This document shows positions 1 through 13,200 of a stretch of DNA of 64,000 nucleotides, piece after piece. The DNA is from Edaphochlamys debaryana (lineage: Eukaryota > Chlorophyta > Chlorophyceae > Chlamydomonadales). The notes under the pieces were generated by a model. That model had not been told where the DNA came from and ran no database searches. It worked only from the letters and a program-made list of their open reading frames with translations. Within the stretch, counting starts at the first letter, position 1. Each line of letters opens with the position of its first letter. The DNA is taken from positions 62,001-126,000 of the forward strand of contig JAEHOE010000128.1 of NCBI GenBank assembly GCA_016858145.1, written 5' to 3'. A program made the translations under genes and the position numbers.

Positions 1-3000
1 CGGTAGCCTGCGCTCACCGGCCAGGGTCTCGAACATGGGCGTACCGAAGGCCATGTCGGGCTTGATCTGTGAAGGCAAAGGGCAGGGAGCACGGGTCAGT
101 GTCGGATGCCATCGGTCGCCGCTGAGACCGGTCCTCCCTCCCTACCTCCCCCCCACCCACCTTGACCAGGAAGCTGTCGCCCGGGTGCGCGTCCTGCAGC
201 GTAAACGACACGGTGCGCTCGCGGGCGGTCTCTGCGGGTAGAGGTGCGGAAGTGTATAAGGGCATGTGTAAAGAGAGGGCCCGACCGTCACAGCAACGGC
301 CAACCCCATTTCCCCGGCTACGCCCTGGTGCCCTCCGACCCCATCGCACGGCCCAGAACCGGGCACCTATTTTAGGGTCTACTCGTGTAGACGCAGTATG
401 GGCTTGAGGGCGAGTGATTTGACGCAAGCTCGGGGACATGCTTGAAGGCAAACATGCGACCAAGCGAGTTACCACGCAACCAGCCCGTGTTCTACTACTG
501 TTTGGGCGCATGGCGGTTGACTACTTGGGGATGCGTGCCGGAGTGGCGAGGCGCAAGTTCTGGCCCCTCAGTGTTTTCCCCGCCCGACCTCGCCCACCCC
601 CTGGCCCCCTCCGCCCCGGCCGCCCCACCCCTTCCTCAACCCACCCTGCAGCAGGGAGCTCGAGAATTCAAGCTCAAACCCATATTCATTCTCGTCCTCC
701 GTGTTCACGGCCAGGCCGAAGATCTCGCCCTCGCCGCTGCCGTGCAGGGCAAACATGTCCTGCGGGCGCGGGCAGAGGTCATGGGCTTAAGGTCTGGTTG
801 CTGTGCCATCACACTGCGCAGGCTCGCCCAGGCTGCCACCAGTGCGCCCTGCCCTTCCAAGCTGCCGTGCCCCGCCCCGCGGCCCACCTCGAAAGAGATC
901 TTGAACGCGATCTTTGTGGAAATGGTGCTCGCGGTGGTCATCGAGTACTCGTACTTGGCGCCACCTGGGGGGGAGGGAGAGGCGCGAGGCATTCAGACGG
1001 TTCAGGTCGAGGGCTGTGCCGGTACAGAGCCATGAAGAGCGGCGTGAGATGACGCCGGGCACCCGCGCAGGCACGAAAGCCGCGGTCAGCACGCTAGGAG
1101 GGTGCTTGCGGCTCACCTCCCGAGAACGAAAAGGTGTTGAACTTGACGCCGTACACCTCCTGCAGCACGTCCAGCTGCTTGCCCGCCACGATGCCACCGA
1201 TGGCGGCGCTGGTGGAGGAAGCGGTCACGGGGTTGCCGTAGGCGGTGCTGTTGTCGAAGTAGGCCTGGATGGGCGGGGGGAGGGAGGGGCAACAGAGGCG
1301 GGAGGTTCAACGAGAACCGAGGCAAGGTTGCGTGCGCAGCAGCAGCCCCTGGCGGTGGCCAGCGTAGCAGCGCGCGAGGGCTATCGGCCAGGCGGCGCAA
1401 CCACGGTACGCTGCACGGCGACGGGTCCCCACCTGCGCGCGCAGGCCCAGGCGCTGCAGCTTGTCGTCGCCCTCGAAGTAGCCCTGGGGGGTGGTGGGTA
1501 TGGGAGTGGGGGGTCAGGGCGACGTTGATATCTTTGCGTTATGGGTCGTCCCCTCGTTCGACCGCAGCACTCTACAGGGGGCCTGAGGGCAGCTGCCTGC
1601 CCCATCTCTGCCCCACGGCTGCAAGCGGGTGCGCACCAGCTTGAACACGGGCGACTCCTCCAGGCGGACGGGGTCGATGCCGCGGCCCTCGTAGGCCTCG
1701 GCGGAGCTGCGGGGCAGAGGAGCACGAGGGACGTGTGAGGATCAGCCTAAAGGCGTCTTTGGGTTGGCCGAGCTCTGGCGGCTGTGAGAGCCTCCCGACA
1801 GGCCGTGCGCGGGGAGCAGGAGCGGTCGCAAGCCGGTGCGCCTCCCCTCGCCCTTCCGCTCACCGGTCGGGGTGCTGGTTCATGGTGATCTGCCAGTCGC
1901 CCTCGATGCCGCCCTGCACCAGGCCGTTGGCCTCCTGGGCGCCGATCTGGGGGCGGAGTAGCCGTAGGGAGGAGAAGCGGGATGAGGTGAGCATGAGCAC
2001 ACAGTGAGACAGCGTGTTTCAGAGCGTCCTGAGTCACCAGAACAGGGTGGAGCCGGGTGCGTGCCTCGGCCCCCCGCCCGCCCGCTCACCTGGTAGTTGG
2101 GCAGGTCCTCGTCCTTCTCCTTGGCGAGGGCTGTAAGGTCCTTGTAGATCTGGGGAGGAAGGAGGGCGGGGCAGCAGGCAGGGGATGCACTGTGTACCGG
2201 GCATCGATCGAGGGGTGGGCGCAAGTCGGGCAGCGCTCCAGGTCGGTGCGCACCTGCAGGATGCTGTCCCAGCCCTTGAGGCCCGAGTCGATGTTGGCCA
2301 GCACAATGGGGTTCTGGTCCCCTGGGGGTGAGAAGCAGGGACGAGGCGGAGGACACGTCAGTGCTTAGATGGCTGATGCATTTGGTGGGGAGAACAGCTT
2401 CACGGCGCACTCACTGGCCAGCTTCCTGCGCTCGGCGTCGCCCTTGCTCTTAAGCGTGGGGATGACCACGTTGTTGATGTGCCAGATGCTGCGGTTGTGC
2501 GGAGGGGTGAGAGTGCATGAGAAACAGGATTGAGGCAGCCAGCGCCCTTCTGACGGCGGCTTCATGCAGCGCGGGCAAGCACGCTGTACTCGCAGGCTGG
2601 CCAGGTTGGCTCCCCTCCCCCGTCGGGTCCGCACCTGTGCCAGGCGGTGCCGTGCATGTTGTCCTTGAGGTCCCAGCCGGGGATGCCCATGGTCACAGTG
2701 GGGCGGCACACGCGCGTGTCGAACTCCAGCTTGTCCTGTGGGGGGAGACAGAAGAGCACGGCGGGCGGTGTGAGGAGCCTATTATGCAGATGAGGCTCAG
2801 CAGGCCTGCGCATGTACGTGCTCATGACACGCGGGGCGCAGCCTCACCTGGATGAGGAACATGATGGCGAACGTGGGCGCCAGAATCTGAGGATACAAAC
2901 GAGGCAGGGGGCATGGGGCAGCGGGGAATCAGACCTGGCGCATCTACCGGCAGCAGACTCAGAAGCGGAGGGCAAGGCGGCGCATGGCATGTGTGCCTAC

Positions 3001-4240
3001 CCACCATGTCCGCGTCGGGGCCCGAGAGCTCGTCCGTGGACACATCGGGCGTGGAGAAGCCCTCCTTGCGCGTCACCGTCATCTGTAGGATGCAAGGGGG
3101 GGGTCAAGGCAAGACGGGGCGGGCGTCAAGGAACACCAGGGGCCAGTCGAGCAGCCAGCAGCAGGGCCGCAAGTGACAAGGCAATGCACCAGCCCTGACA
3201 GCAAGCACGCACCGTGTAGAACGACTCCTCCTCGTCACCGTTGTACCAGGCCTGGGGGGCGCGAAGGGGAACCACTCAATTGGGAGCGAGGCAGGAGCGC
3301 AGCGCACATCGTTGAAAGGCCCCTGCAGTGCAGTGCTCCTTTCGCTCCCTGCCACCCACCTGCTTAGTGTCAAAACCGGCGGTACCAGTGTCCTCGGCTG
3401 CGGGTACAGGGTGGGGAGGTGGTCAAGGACACGCACGCAGCCAACCGGAAGCGGAAGCACCTTACTTAGACTCTGGCAGGACTCGTAGCCGAGGCCAATG
3501 CACTGGCTCAGGCCCAGATCGTATCCAAGCGTGAGCTTGGACGTAGAGCATTGCGGGAACTGCCAGGCGTTGAAGTAGGGCATGAACACGGGGCAAATTA
3601 GTCACTGCCATGCGAGAGGTCACCAGGTGGCCGCAAGCGCTTACGAGGATGCCAGGGAAGGTTGGGTAGAGCTCGAACGACGGCGAGGATGGCCTGTACT
3701 CGTTGGGCACATCGCTCTTCTCGTTGCCCCAGCCAATGTTTCCGGGCTCTGAGACGTATGGGTCCTGCGGTGGAAAAGGGGCAACCAGCGGTTGCATGGG
3801 CGTGGTCGTGGCGTTTGGAACGGAAGTATCCAGGTCGATGGAGGAGGGAGGCCGGTTGGGAGAATGGGACAGTTGTGGCTTTGGCACTTGGCCTAGGCGG
3901 TGGTTGACCGGCCGTGAGCTTTGGCTGGAGCTGAGAGTAAGTGGCAAGGCACGTAGGCCCCGCACTCACCCGGTTGAAGGCCACCGTCATGGCCTTCATG
4001 TCCACCTTGGGGAACTTCTGTGCCTCAAACAGTTCACCAAACTGGTCCTGGGTCTTGATGACCTGGCCGAACAGCGTCTCAGAGGTGTCAATGTCCAGGT
4101 TGGTCAGCTCGGATGCCAGCCTGCAAAAGGGGTACACGCGCACATGAATCAGCCGAGCAATGATACAGGTGAAGCAGCGAGCAGTTGTACAGTCTTCTCC
4201 TTGCACTCCAAGCGCCCTAGGAGAGAGCCCCAGCTGCACT
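1..4240 (-). other. C-terminal-side exons, no recognised domain
   Basis: Exons continue with the same splice style: LASELTNLDIDTSETLFGQV (about 4125-3968), GNIGWGNEKSDVPNEYRPSS (about 3760-3650), ILAPTFAIMFLIQ (about 2890-2848), then MGIPGWDLKDNMHGTAWHR (about 2700-2640) and WHINNVVIPTLKSKGDAERR (about 2490-2420). The last is IKPDMAFGTPMFETLAG (about 70-17), which ends in a donor. Nothing here matches a family I can name. Confidence 0.5.
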
Positions 4241-7200
4241 CACCACCAGGCCGTGTCAGCGTCCGGCTCCCTGCAGCCATGAGGGACCCATCAAGGTCAG
4301 ACAAGCACAAGTAGCGAAGAGTTGACAGTCCACCTGGAAGCCCGAGATCCCTGGGTGCACGCCACCCTCATCACCCCTGCAGGCAATCGCCCACAACGCA
4401 CATGTTCAGGGACTGGAAGATCTTGTCAATGAGCTCCTTCTGGTCCGCCGAGCGACGGATAGCCATGGCGCCGCCTCGTGTGGATTGGATGGGAGGGTTG
4501 GCATCCGCCGTCTTGGCCAGGTACTTGTTGACGCGTGGGCCAAAGGTGGTGATGCCCTTCAGGATCTGTTGCCACCTCGCGGGCCCCTCGAGGGCAACAT
4601 TGAAGTTGTCCTTGCTGAACTTGAGCAGGTCACCCAGCAGCTCGTCCTTGCCCTGCATCTGCTTGAGGAACTGCACGCCAGATGGGGGGGGGCACAAGTG
4701 ACGGGCATAAGAGAGGAATTAGCAGCGCCTACAAATCTGCCTGCAGTGTTCCTGAGTAACCAGCCGCTCGGGATTGCGCAAGATTGCCGCACACGCGTTG
4801 CCCACCCTCAGGCCTGTAGCAGCCAGCCTTACCTGCTCAGCGGCCTCGGGGCCCTCCTTGTACGTGAACCACTTGCCGACGGACTTGATGAAGTCTCTTG
4901 GGTCGAGGGTGCGCCCTAGGTTTGTGGCCGCATTCTTGACCTCCTTGGCCTTCTTCGCAGCAAACTTGCCAGCGCTCTTGAGAGCCTCATCAATGTTCTT
5001 GATGAGCGCCTTGCCCGAAGTGGCAACGTCGTCAAAGCTGTCAGCGGCCTTGACGTAGGCATTGCTCTTCTTGATGGCTTTGGCCAGCTTGCTGCCGTCC
5101 GGCAGCTTGTCCCCGATTGCCTTGGCGAACTTGGACAGGGACTTGGTGATGGAGAAGCCATCGTCGGCGACGGTGGTGACGGTCTTGGGGTTCTTGGCCA
5201 GGAGCTTGGCAATTGGCGAGGCCAGGTCCGCAAGCTTGGAGCCTGGAGGGCAAAGGGCAAATTCGTGCCGTGAGCTGACACCAGGCCAGACAGACGAAGG
5301 CGAGGAAACGAGAGGGGACAGGCTGCTGGCAGATCACCCCAACAGCAGCTGCCGAAGTGGTGGCAGCCCTCTACGTGGGCAGCAAGCCAGGGGCACGAGA
5401 ATCGTCTCACCTATGCCTCTGAAAGTTTTGGCTATGCTCTTGCCCTTTGACACGATCCCGGTGAACAGGTCCGAGTTCTTGATGAGCTTTCCAAGGCTGC
5501 TGGCGACGTCCTTGGCCTTGTCAATCGCCTTGGGAATGTTCTTGGCCGCTTTGCCGATCTGCGCGTGATACAGCAAGTCATGTCAAGTCAAGCAGAGTGA
5601 AGCGCACCAGTCCTTGAGGGCTGCTGATGTCACAGACTGAGCAAGCAACATGCTACCGTACCACCCGCTAGCTGCTGGACCTTACCTTGGCAAACGGAAT
5701 GACGTTCAGGAGGGTCTGCAAGGTGGAAGGTGCGAGGACGAAGGTGGTGAGACAGGTTTGGCGGGGGAAGATGCATGGTAAGTTGAACCTGAACCTGACA
5801 AAGCACATGGCATGCTGCATGCAACATATTCCGGGCAGCACGCACCCAAGGCAGGGCCTTCATGTACAGCTCCGGGTTGACGATGCCGCCACAAGTGGAC
5901 TTGTCTGCAGGGAGATGGCAGAAAGCAGGGGCCAGCACTCAGCAAGAGAGGCTGTAATCCTGGACGCAGGCTACCGTCAGGCTGCCCTCAACCCAAGCTT
6001 ACCAAAGCCAACCATGGACAGCGAGACGGTGGTGGCAATGGAGCTCTCAATGGTGGCGTACGAGTGGTCGCCGGGCGGGTCGCGCAGGATGAGCAGCGGC
6101 ACGGGGATGGGGATCTCGATGTAGCCGCTGCCCGCACGCGTCATGATGCCCTCCACCATGGCGTACAGGTAGAAGGTGTGCGTGGGCCAGTAGGTGGGCA
6201 CCGTCTGGGCGATGAGCGGCAGAACGTAGGCCGTGGCAGCGCCAAAGTTGATGGCGCCGGGGACCAGCGTGTACCTGCGGCGGGCGGTGGGCGGCGTGAG
6301 ATAGCGTGTGCTGGTGCATGGAGCCAGGGAGGCAAGCTGACAGATCTGACATGACAGCCTCTTGCTTCCCGAGGCGGACCCTCCAGTCGCCTTGCGCTTA
6401 CGGGAACTCTGTGGTGTTGGAGGCCAGCGAGTACTGGAACTGCGGGGCGCAAGAACGAGGGCGGAAGGCAATTGTGTGATTGGAACGACTGGCGTCTGTG
6501 CCCCACACTCCCACACTGCCCGAGCGCGCCGGGCCCTTACCGGCTGCGTGCAGCCCTGTTTGGACACCGAGCACAGATTCTCGGGGACCTCGCCGGTGAT
6601 CGAGTCCTGAATGAACACGCTGCCGTACACGTTGTCGCACCTGCAGCGTCAAGTGAGACACGTGGGACAAGGCAAGCTAAGTGTAGCCAAGAGGAGCACG
6701 GACTCTACCCCACATCTGCTCGAGTACCTTCCCCTGCGCTCTGCCCCTCTCACCGGAGCCTCCCGTACATCTGGAAGGCGCGCACGCGCATGACATAATT
6801 GCTACCTGTGGTACGTCAGCACGTGGGGTGTGCCGAGTGAGGGTCAGTTCTGATTCATCAGGCGGAAGGCCCCTCGAGCCGCAGCGGCAGTGCCAGGGCG
6901 GCACGACAGCCCGGCCTACCCGGCCTCTGCGCTCACCCTTGCGTAATAACACGACGTCCTTCGAGACCGTGGGGCTGTCGGGCGGGTTCATGGTGCCGTA
7001 GATGCTGTTGTAGATGGCGGGCGAAGTGCCGCGGGTGCACGTGTTGTCGAGCGAGAAGTCGCCGCACTTAATGTAGCCCTCCTGCAGGGGGTGGGGGGTG
7101 GGGGCCATGTAAAGCTAGGGTGCCGCTGGTTACGGCAGGGAGAGCTAGAATATGCGGGCATGCGGCGCTGGGTAAGATGAGATAAGGTCGTACTGTAAGC

Positions 7201-10200
7201 TTCACGCACCGCGTATCTCTTGCAGATCTCGACCTCAATCTCGGTGGCCGCCTCGAACTGGAAGGAGATTTGTGTGGGCTCCTCTCCCTCGGGGCGTGCC
7301 GTGAGGTTGACAAACTTGGTCGACTGCAAGGCGAGGAAGCGCAAGGGGGAGAGACGGCGTTGCATGTAGATGCTGGGTCCAAGGCCAGGTTTGTCTTCTG
7401 AAGGCCTGTCGTTGCCGCTAGCAGCCGGAGGCCGGCAGCACGCACCTGGCCCGTTCCGGCAATGTACTCGTCCACGGCGGGCACCGAGAGGTCGGGGATG
7501 GTCTCCGACAGGCCCACGTAGCTCACGTCCCACGGTAAGGCGGGCATGGTGAACTCGCTGCAGAAAGGGGGGAAGCGGAGGAGTGTGAGTCATTCAAGTG
7601 GGACGTGTCCAGGCAGGCAGCACGTAGTAACTGAGGTGATGGGCAAGCGACCTGGCAGTCACCCCCCCCCTCCCACGCACGTCCACAGGTCCTCGTTCAT
7701 CATGGTATAGCGGCGAGTGCTCTGCAGAGGTCAATCGGGAAAAAAAACAGGTCTTGTTCACGGTGTAACGCAAGGTACCCCTTCGGCTTCGGCGCTAGAT
7801 GTTCAAGGAAGCCAGAGCCCTTGCCGCTGGCGGCCCTGCCCTGGTTGCCCCTGCCCCCCACCCACCGCCTGCTGGTTGGCCTGCAGCGGGCACTCGTAGG
7901 CCGTGAACTGCAGCGTGACCTTGCCCAGGATGTACTGGCAGGCACCGCCGGGCATGGCGATGCGGACCTTGCGGCTGCGGGGTTGAGGCGGGGAGCAGGC
8001 GGCAGGGTCAGCGGCCAAATACCTCAAGCTCACGCACTATCCTCTCCCCTCCTCATCAACCGCCATCCCCCCGCCCTTTCACGTGTTGCGCCCAAGCCCT
8101 GCTCACGTCTCCACGTCGCGGATGTCCACATCGTAGATGGGCGCCATCACGTCAAAGCCGTTCTTGGCGTCCACCTGGAGGTCGGGGGTTGGGGAGGGGG
8201 AGGAGGCGGGGGCGTGTGAGGAGGCGTGGGGGAGGTGGTTTTCGCTGCTCGGCCCCGCTTCTTGCATGGAGGGATGGCACCCCGTGCACCGCCGCACCTC
8301 AACGTTCGCCGGCAGCACCATGCGGAATGTGTGGTTGTTGTACGTGGTCTTGACGGTGGCGTAGGCGCCAATGCCCGCCACGATGGCGAACGAGCCATCG
8401 TCCTTGGTCTCGGCGCTGGGGAGGGCGGCACCGACCTCAGTCAGAGCTGCCAGTCAGACAGGGCAGCAGTAAGTGCACAGACCCCTCAGCCGGCCGCCCC
8501 CGCGCACCAGCTGATGGTCGAGTTGTCGTACATGCTCTGGGAGCAAACAGTAGCGCCTGCAGCAGACGGGCGGGGCAGGGTTGGCTTAGGTTATGGTCAC
8601 AACTGGAATCATCGGCCATCTGCGGAGACTCCTTGCGCACGACCTGAAGCTTACCGACAACGGGGCAGCCACGGGTCTGGTCGAAGCCCGCATTGGCTTG
8701 GCTGCCAGGCCACCTGTGACAAGGAGCGGTTGGAAGGGGAGGGGAGAGAACTTGAGGCAGCAGAGAGCGCCGATCCTGCTGATCCTACAGCGGACGCGCC
8801 CTTACAGAGCAGCCGTGCACCCACGAGCCCGCACTCACAGCACTTTGCCGGTGATGGGCATGGCCGAGATATCCACGATGCCGGGCATGTTGTAGGTGCT
8901 CATGTGCTCCAGGCTGACCATCTTCTCAGGCACCTCCCGCGTGCCGCCCGTGCCGTCAATGTTGAAGCTGTGCAGCAGCACGCGGCCGTTGCGCATGCGC
9001 GTGCGGGCGCTCGCCACAATGCTGTGAGGGGGCCAGGCAACAATAGTGAGCAAGAGCTGCAGCTGGCCTTGGCCACAGCGCCCGAAGCTCCCAGGCTTGC
9101 GGCACTCACAGGATGCTCTGTGTGAGGCAGGCCTCGGGCGCCTTGATGGGGTCGCACCCGGCCACGTCCGTTTGCAGCTCCAGCACGTACTCGCCGTTGT
9201 CGTCAGCCAGGGACGAGATGACGTAGGGGCTGTCCTCCAGGCGGGCCGTGAGGCGCACGCCAGGAGCGGGCGTGTTGAACTTGGTTGACACCTGGAGACC
9301 ACAGGAGGGGGGGTGCTCGGACGCAGGCGCGGCCAGTTGTGTGAGGGGCTGCTCGTGTGAGTGCGGCCAGACATTGAGTGTGCTCAGCCCTGTGCTCCTT
9401 GCTGCCCCCTGCGTCTTGCACCCTTCACTGCTCCAGACCCAACACCTACCACTCCCTTGATGCGCGCCGCCCACTGGATTTTGACGTCCTTGCAGATGGG
9501 CTCCGAGATAAAGCGCTTGGCCTCCGAGATGTTGTTGGGGTTGAGGAAGAAGAAGGACAGCGCGGGGCTAGACACCACCAGGCAATAGCGGTACGTCTTG
9601 CCGACCTGGGGACAGGAAAGAGGAGGAAATCGAGCGGCAGGGAGCAAGGTGCTTGACGGCCTGACACCGACGGAGTACCGTGATGGGCTCCTAGCAGGAT
9701 GAGCAGCAGGACTTTCCGCTCACCTGCAGCTTGTCGCGAACGATATCCTCCGCAACCTCAGTCTTGGACGGGCGGTACACACTGCGGGGGACGGCCAGGC
9801 GTGGGCAGATCAACCCCCGCACCTTTCCTTGTGCCACGCTGCACACAACCAAGGATTGCACCTTCAGCCCCACCCTCATCCCGCGCTCACGTGCCGCAGT
9901 CCAGGTTGATGCTGAGCTGCGCCACCGTGGTCGACTCGCCGGTGGTGTTGGTGATGTCGTCCACCTCCACGCGGGTGATACTCACGCCCGACTCGCAAGA
10001 CGAGCCCACGCGCCAGCTGCGGTGGGGAGGCAGGGGAGGCTCAAGCGGTGAGCGTCAGGAAGCTAGGGGCGTGTGCTCGGGGTTGGCCAAAGTGTCATGG
10101 TTACACGTAGCTCAGGCCCAGGCCCCAGGCTGCCCGCGGGCGCACCTGAACACGATTTCGTCGAACTGCTGCGTCACGGACAGGTCTTGCGGCTGGCCCT

Positions 10201-13200
10201 TGGGGTTGTCGGCCGTGCAGCCGCACGTGGTGATGCCCGTGGTGAACGACGTGTCCGTGTCCGTGGCGGTCTCCACGTCGGACCAGTCGGGGAAGACGGG
10301 CTGGGTCAGGTCGGAGCGGAAGAAGGCCCTGCGCAGGTTGCGGGTGGGAGGGCGGTGAGCGGCGGGCGGGATGAAGGGAGGGCAACCTGCAGCAGGCACA
10401 CACCTGTAGAGGAAGGGCGAGCCGGCAGAGAGCTGGCGCTCCTTGTGCAGGGCGATGGGCGAGTTGACGGGGAAGGCTGCGGGGCGGTGGAGATGGGGTT
10501 GGAAGGGTCAGCAAGGGCAGGGGCAAGCCTCCAGCAGTGAAGGCAGTAGGGTCTGGAGCCAGCCACGCACCGTTCTCTGAGGCGTCCTCCGAGAAACCCT
10601 GGAACAGCAGCGTCTCGTTGACGTCAGCCTGTTGGGGGCACAGACACGGGTGGGGTGTGTGCAGCTGGACGGAAATGGTCTTCCCATCAGTCAAGGGTCA
10701 ATCACACGCAGGGGCCAACCCCAGCAGGCACCAGCTCACCCGCTCCTTGAGGATGCGCGCCTGGCCGTGCAGGTAGTAGTCCACGCCAAAGTGCTCCAGC
10801 GGACCGCTGTCGTCACCGATCATGATGTAGCCCTCGGTGGAGGAGGCGCGCACGATGAAGCGCGGCTGGACGCGGCAGGCCGGAATGCCCGTGGAGCCGT
10901 CCGAGCACAGACCCGCGGGGCCGTTGTCTGCAGGGGGCAGGGGGCAATCGGGGGGTGTTAAGGCATGGAAGGAAAGGCGCACAGCCGGGGGGTGGGGCAG
11001 AAGGGCACTCACCCTCGCCGAGATCGCACTCCTCCTGGCCCCAAGCCGGGATGCCGTCGCCGCAGACACGCGACGACAGGGACGGCACGATGGCCGTGGT
11101 CGTGGGCCGGGGCACGGGCTGCTGCACACCAATGAGCGAGGCGCCGGGGCGGCCGTCCTGGCCGTCGTAGGGGCAGGTGGTGGCCAGCACCACGTCGGGC
11201 AGGCCGTCGCCCGTGAGCTCGGCCACGGCCACGTGCTGCTTGGCGGCTGCAGGGGCACAGCAGGTGGGGGGCACTCGTGTGGTGAGCCAGGTCCGGGCGC
11301 AAAACATAGGAGTCCCCCTTTTGCCCCTCTGTCCCAAACTCCATGGTTGACAACCCCGCGTCCCCGGCTTTGCGGTGCTCACTGGGGGCCATGCAGAGGA
11401 AGGCGAAGGACGAGGAGCAGGCGGCGCGCTTGAGGGTGCCGTCCGCAGAGTCCAGGTAGCCGCACGCCTGCGGCTCGCCGCCGGGAGTGGTCTGGGGGTT
11501 GGCCGACCACAAGGCGCCGAAGTCGTGGCCCGAGGTCTTGCCCGACAGCCAGTAGGGGTCGTCTGCGGGGAGGGGGCCTCAGGTCAGGTGCTGTACCGAA
11601 CAGGGCAGGCGGCACTAGGCAACCGGTGGGGCCGGTGCAGCACAGTCAGCATGGCGTGGTGCTCACCGGGGGACAGCCAGTCTCCGTAGCCGACCCAGAC
11701 CTTGGGCTTGCTGCTGGAGTTGATGGCCGAGGCGGCGGCCAGGCCGGCAAAGAACGACACGTCCTCCACGCTGTACAGCATGGCCAGGGTGCCCTCGGCA
11801 AACGGCACCGACTGGCACATGAGCTGCGCCTGCGTGTAGTTGCCGTTGGTAGAGGGGTCGGTGAAGAGCGAGTAGGTGAGCGCGCCGCGGGCGGCCTGGG
11901 CGGTGATGGCCATGTGCAGGTTGAATCGCGCAGGCACCGGCAGGAAGTTGGCAGTGGGGCCTGCAGGGCGCAGCCGGGGCAGGGAGGGGGGGTTAAGGCT
12001 GCTGCTAGCAGGCTGAACGCGGAAGGCGGACAGACGCCGTGAGCAGCCGGCTTACCCATGTTGACATTGCGAATGGTATCTGAACGGATGAGGAAGGGGC
12101 ACATAACAGAGAGGTCAGTGCCGCTAGAGACACATGCAAACAGCGGAGAGTCCTGCGGCCTTGCAGGTCAAGGCAGCCGGCATCGCAGCCCTTCAAAGCG
12201 TTTTTGACACCAAATATGACCCTCATTCTGACAGGTGGACTTACAGGTGCAGAGGAAGCTGTTCGCAACGCCGCATGTGAGGGCCGACAGCAGTCCCCCC
12301 GTGGCGCTTCCGGTGGTGGCAGCGGCAGTCAAGCCGACAGCAGCGCAGCCTGCGCCATGAGACAGGAGCAACCAGGCGAGGCAAGGGCTTGTGACTAGTC
12401 CGCGTGCCCAGGTAGTCAGGCAGTCGGCAGGCCGGGACAAGCAGGCTCTGATCACCCTAGGTTGTCCAAAGCTGCAGACTCGCCGCCTCCAAGCCCATGC
12501 AGGCACTCACGAGGCGTGGTGCCGGTGGTCGGGGCGGTACCAGACCAGACTCCAGTCCAGGCCGAGGGATCGGGGGTGCGCACGGCACCGCCGTCAGACA
12601 CGAAGCCGTAGCGGTTGTCTGCGGCCGGGGGGGGGGGCAGCGATGACGAGTGAGCTGCAGGCCTAGAAGTGCAAGGGACCGGAAACCAGCAGTTTGAACC
12701 AGCACTCACAGAAGTTGAACAGACCGATCCAGATGGTGTCTGCTAGGTTCTCGTTGCCCTGCAAGCACGAAGAGCACCCCAGAGACGTCAGCGTGAACAG
12801 AGAGGGGCTCAGACTGCAGCAGAGGGGCGCCAGACGGGCTAGCCGCGCAAGCGACTCACGCCGCTGGTCACGATGCCGTTGCCCCAGCGAGTGAGCAGCG
12901 TGCCACGGACGTTGGTCCAATCCGTCTGAGAGCTGAAGGACGCCAGGTCGCCGCCAATCGAGTGGCACACCTCCCGGGCACGCGCCCACGGCAGCGCCCG
13001 CGGGAAGTAGGCGAAGTTCTGGGCGAAGGCGGCTGCGCGGAAAAAAGCGCGCGAGGGGGGCAAGCTGTCACAGAAGGGTCTCCCCGCATGAGATGTGGGC
13101 GAGGGGACCATCTGCTGTAAGGCCGTCACCACAACCGCCCCGCTCCCGGTTCCCTCCTCACTGAATGTGAAGCCCTGCTTGATCGTGGGATTGTCGGAGC

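Noticed and set aside
438..1052. Plus-strand open frames of about 200 residues at the left edge
   Set aside because: They cover minus-strand exons and introns of the giant gene and show no domain.
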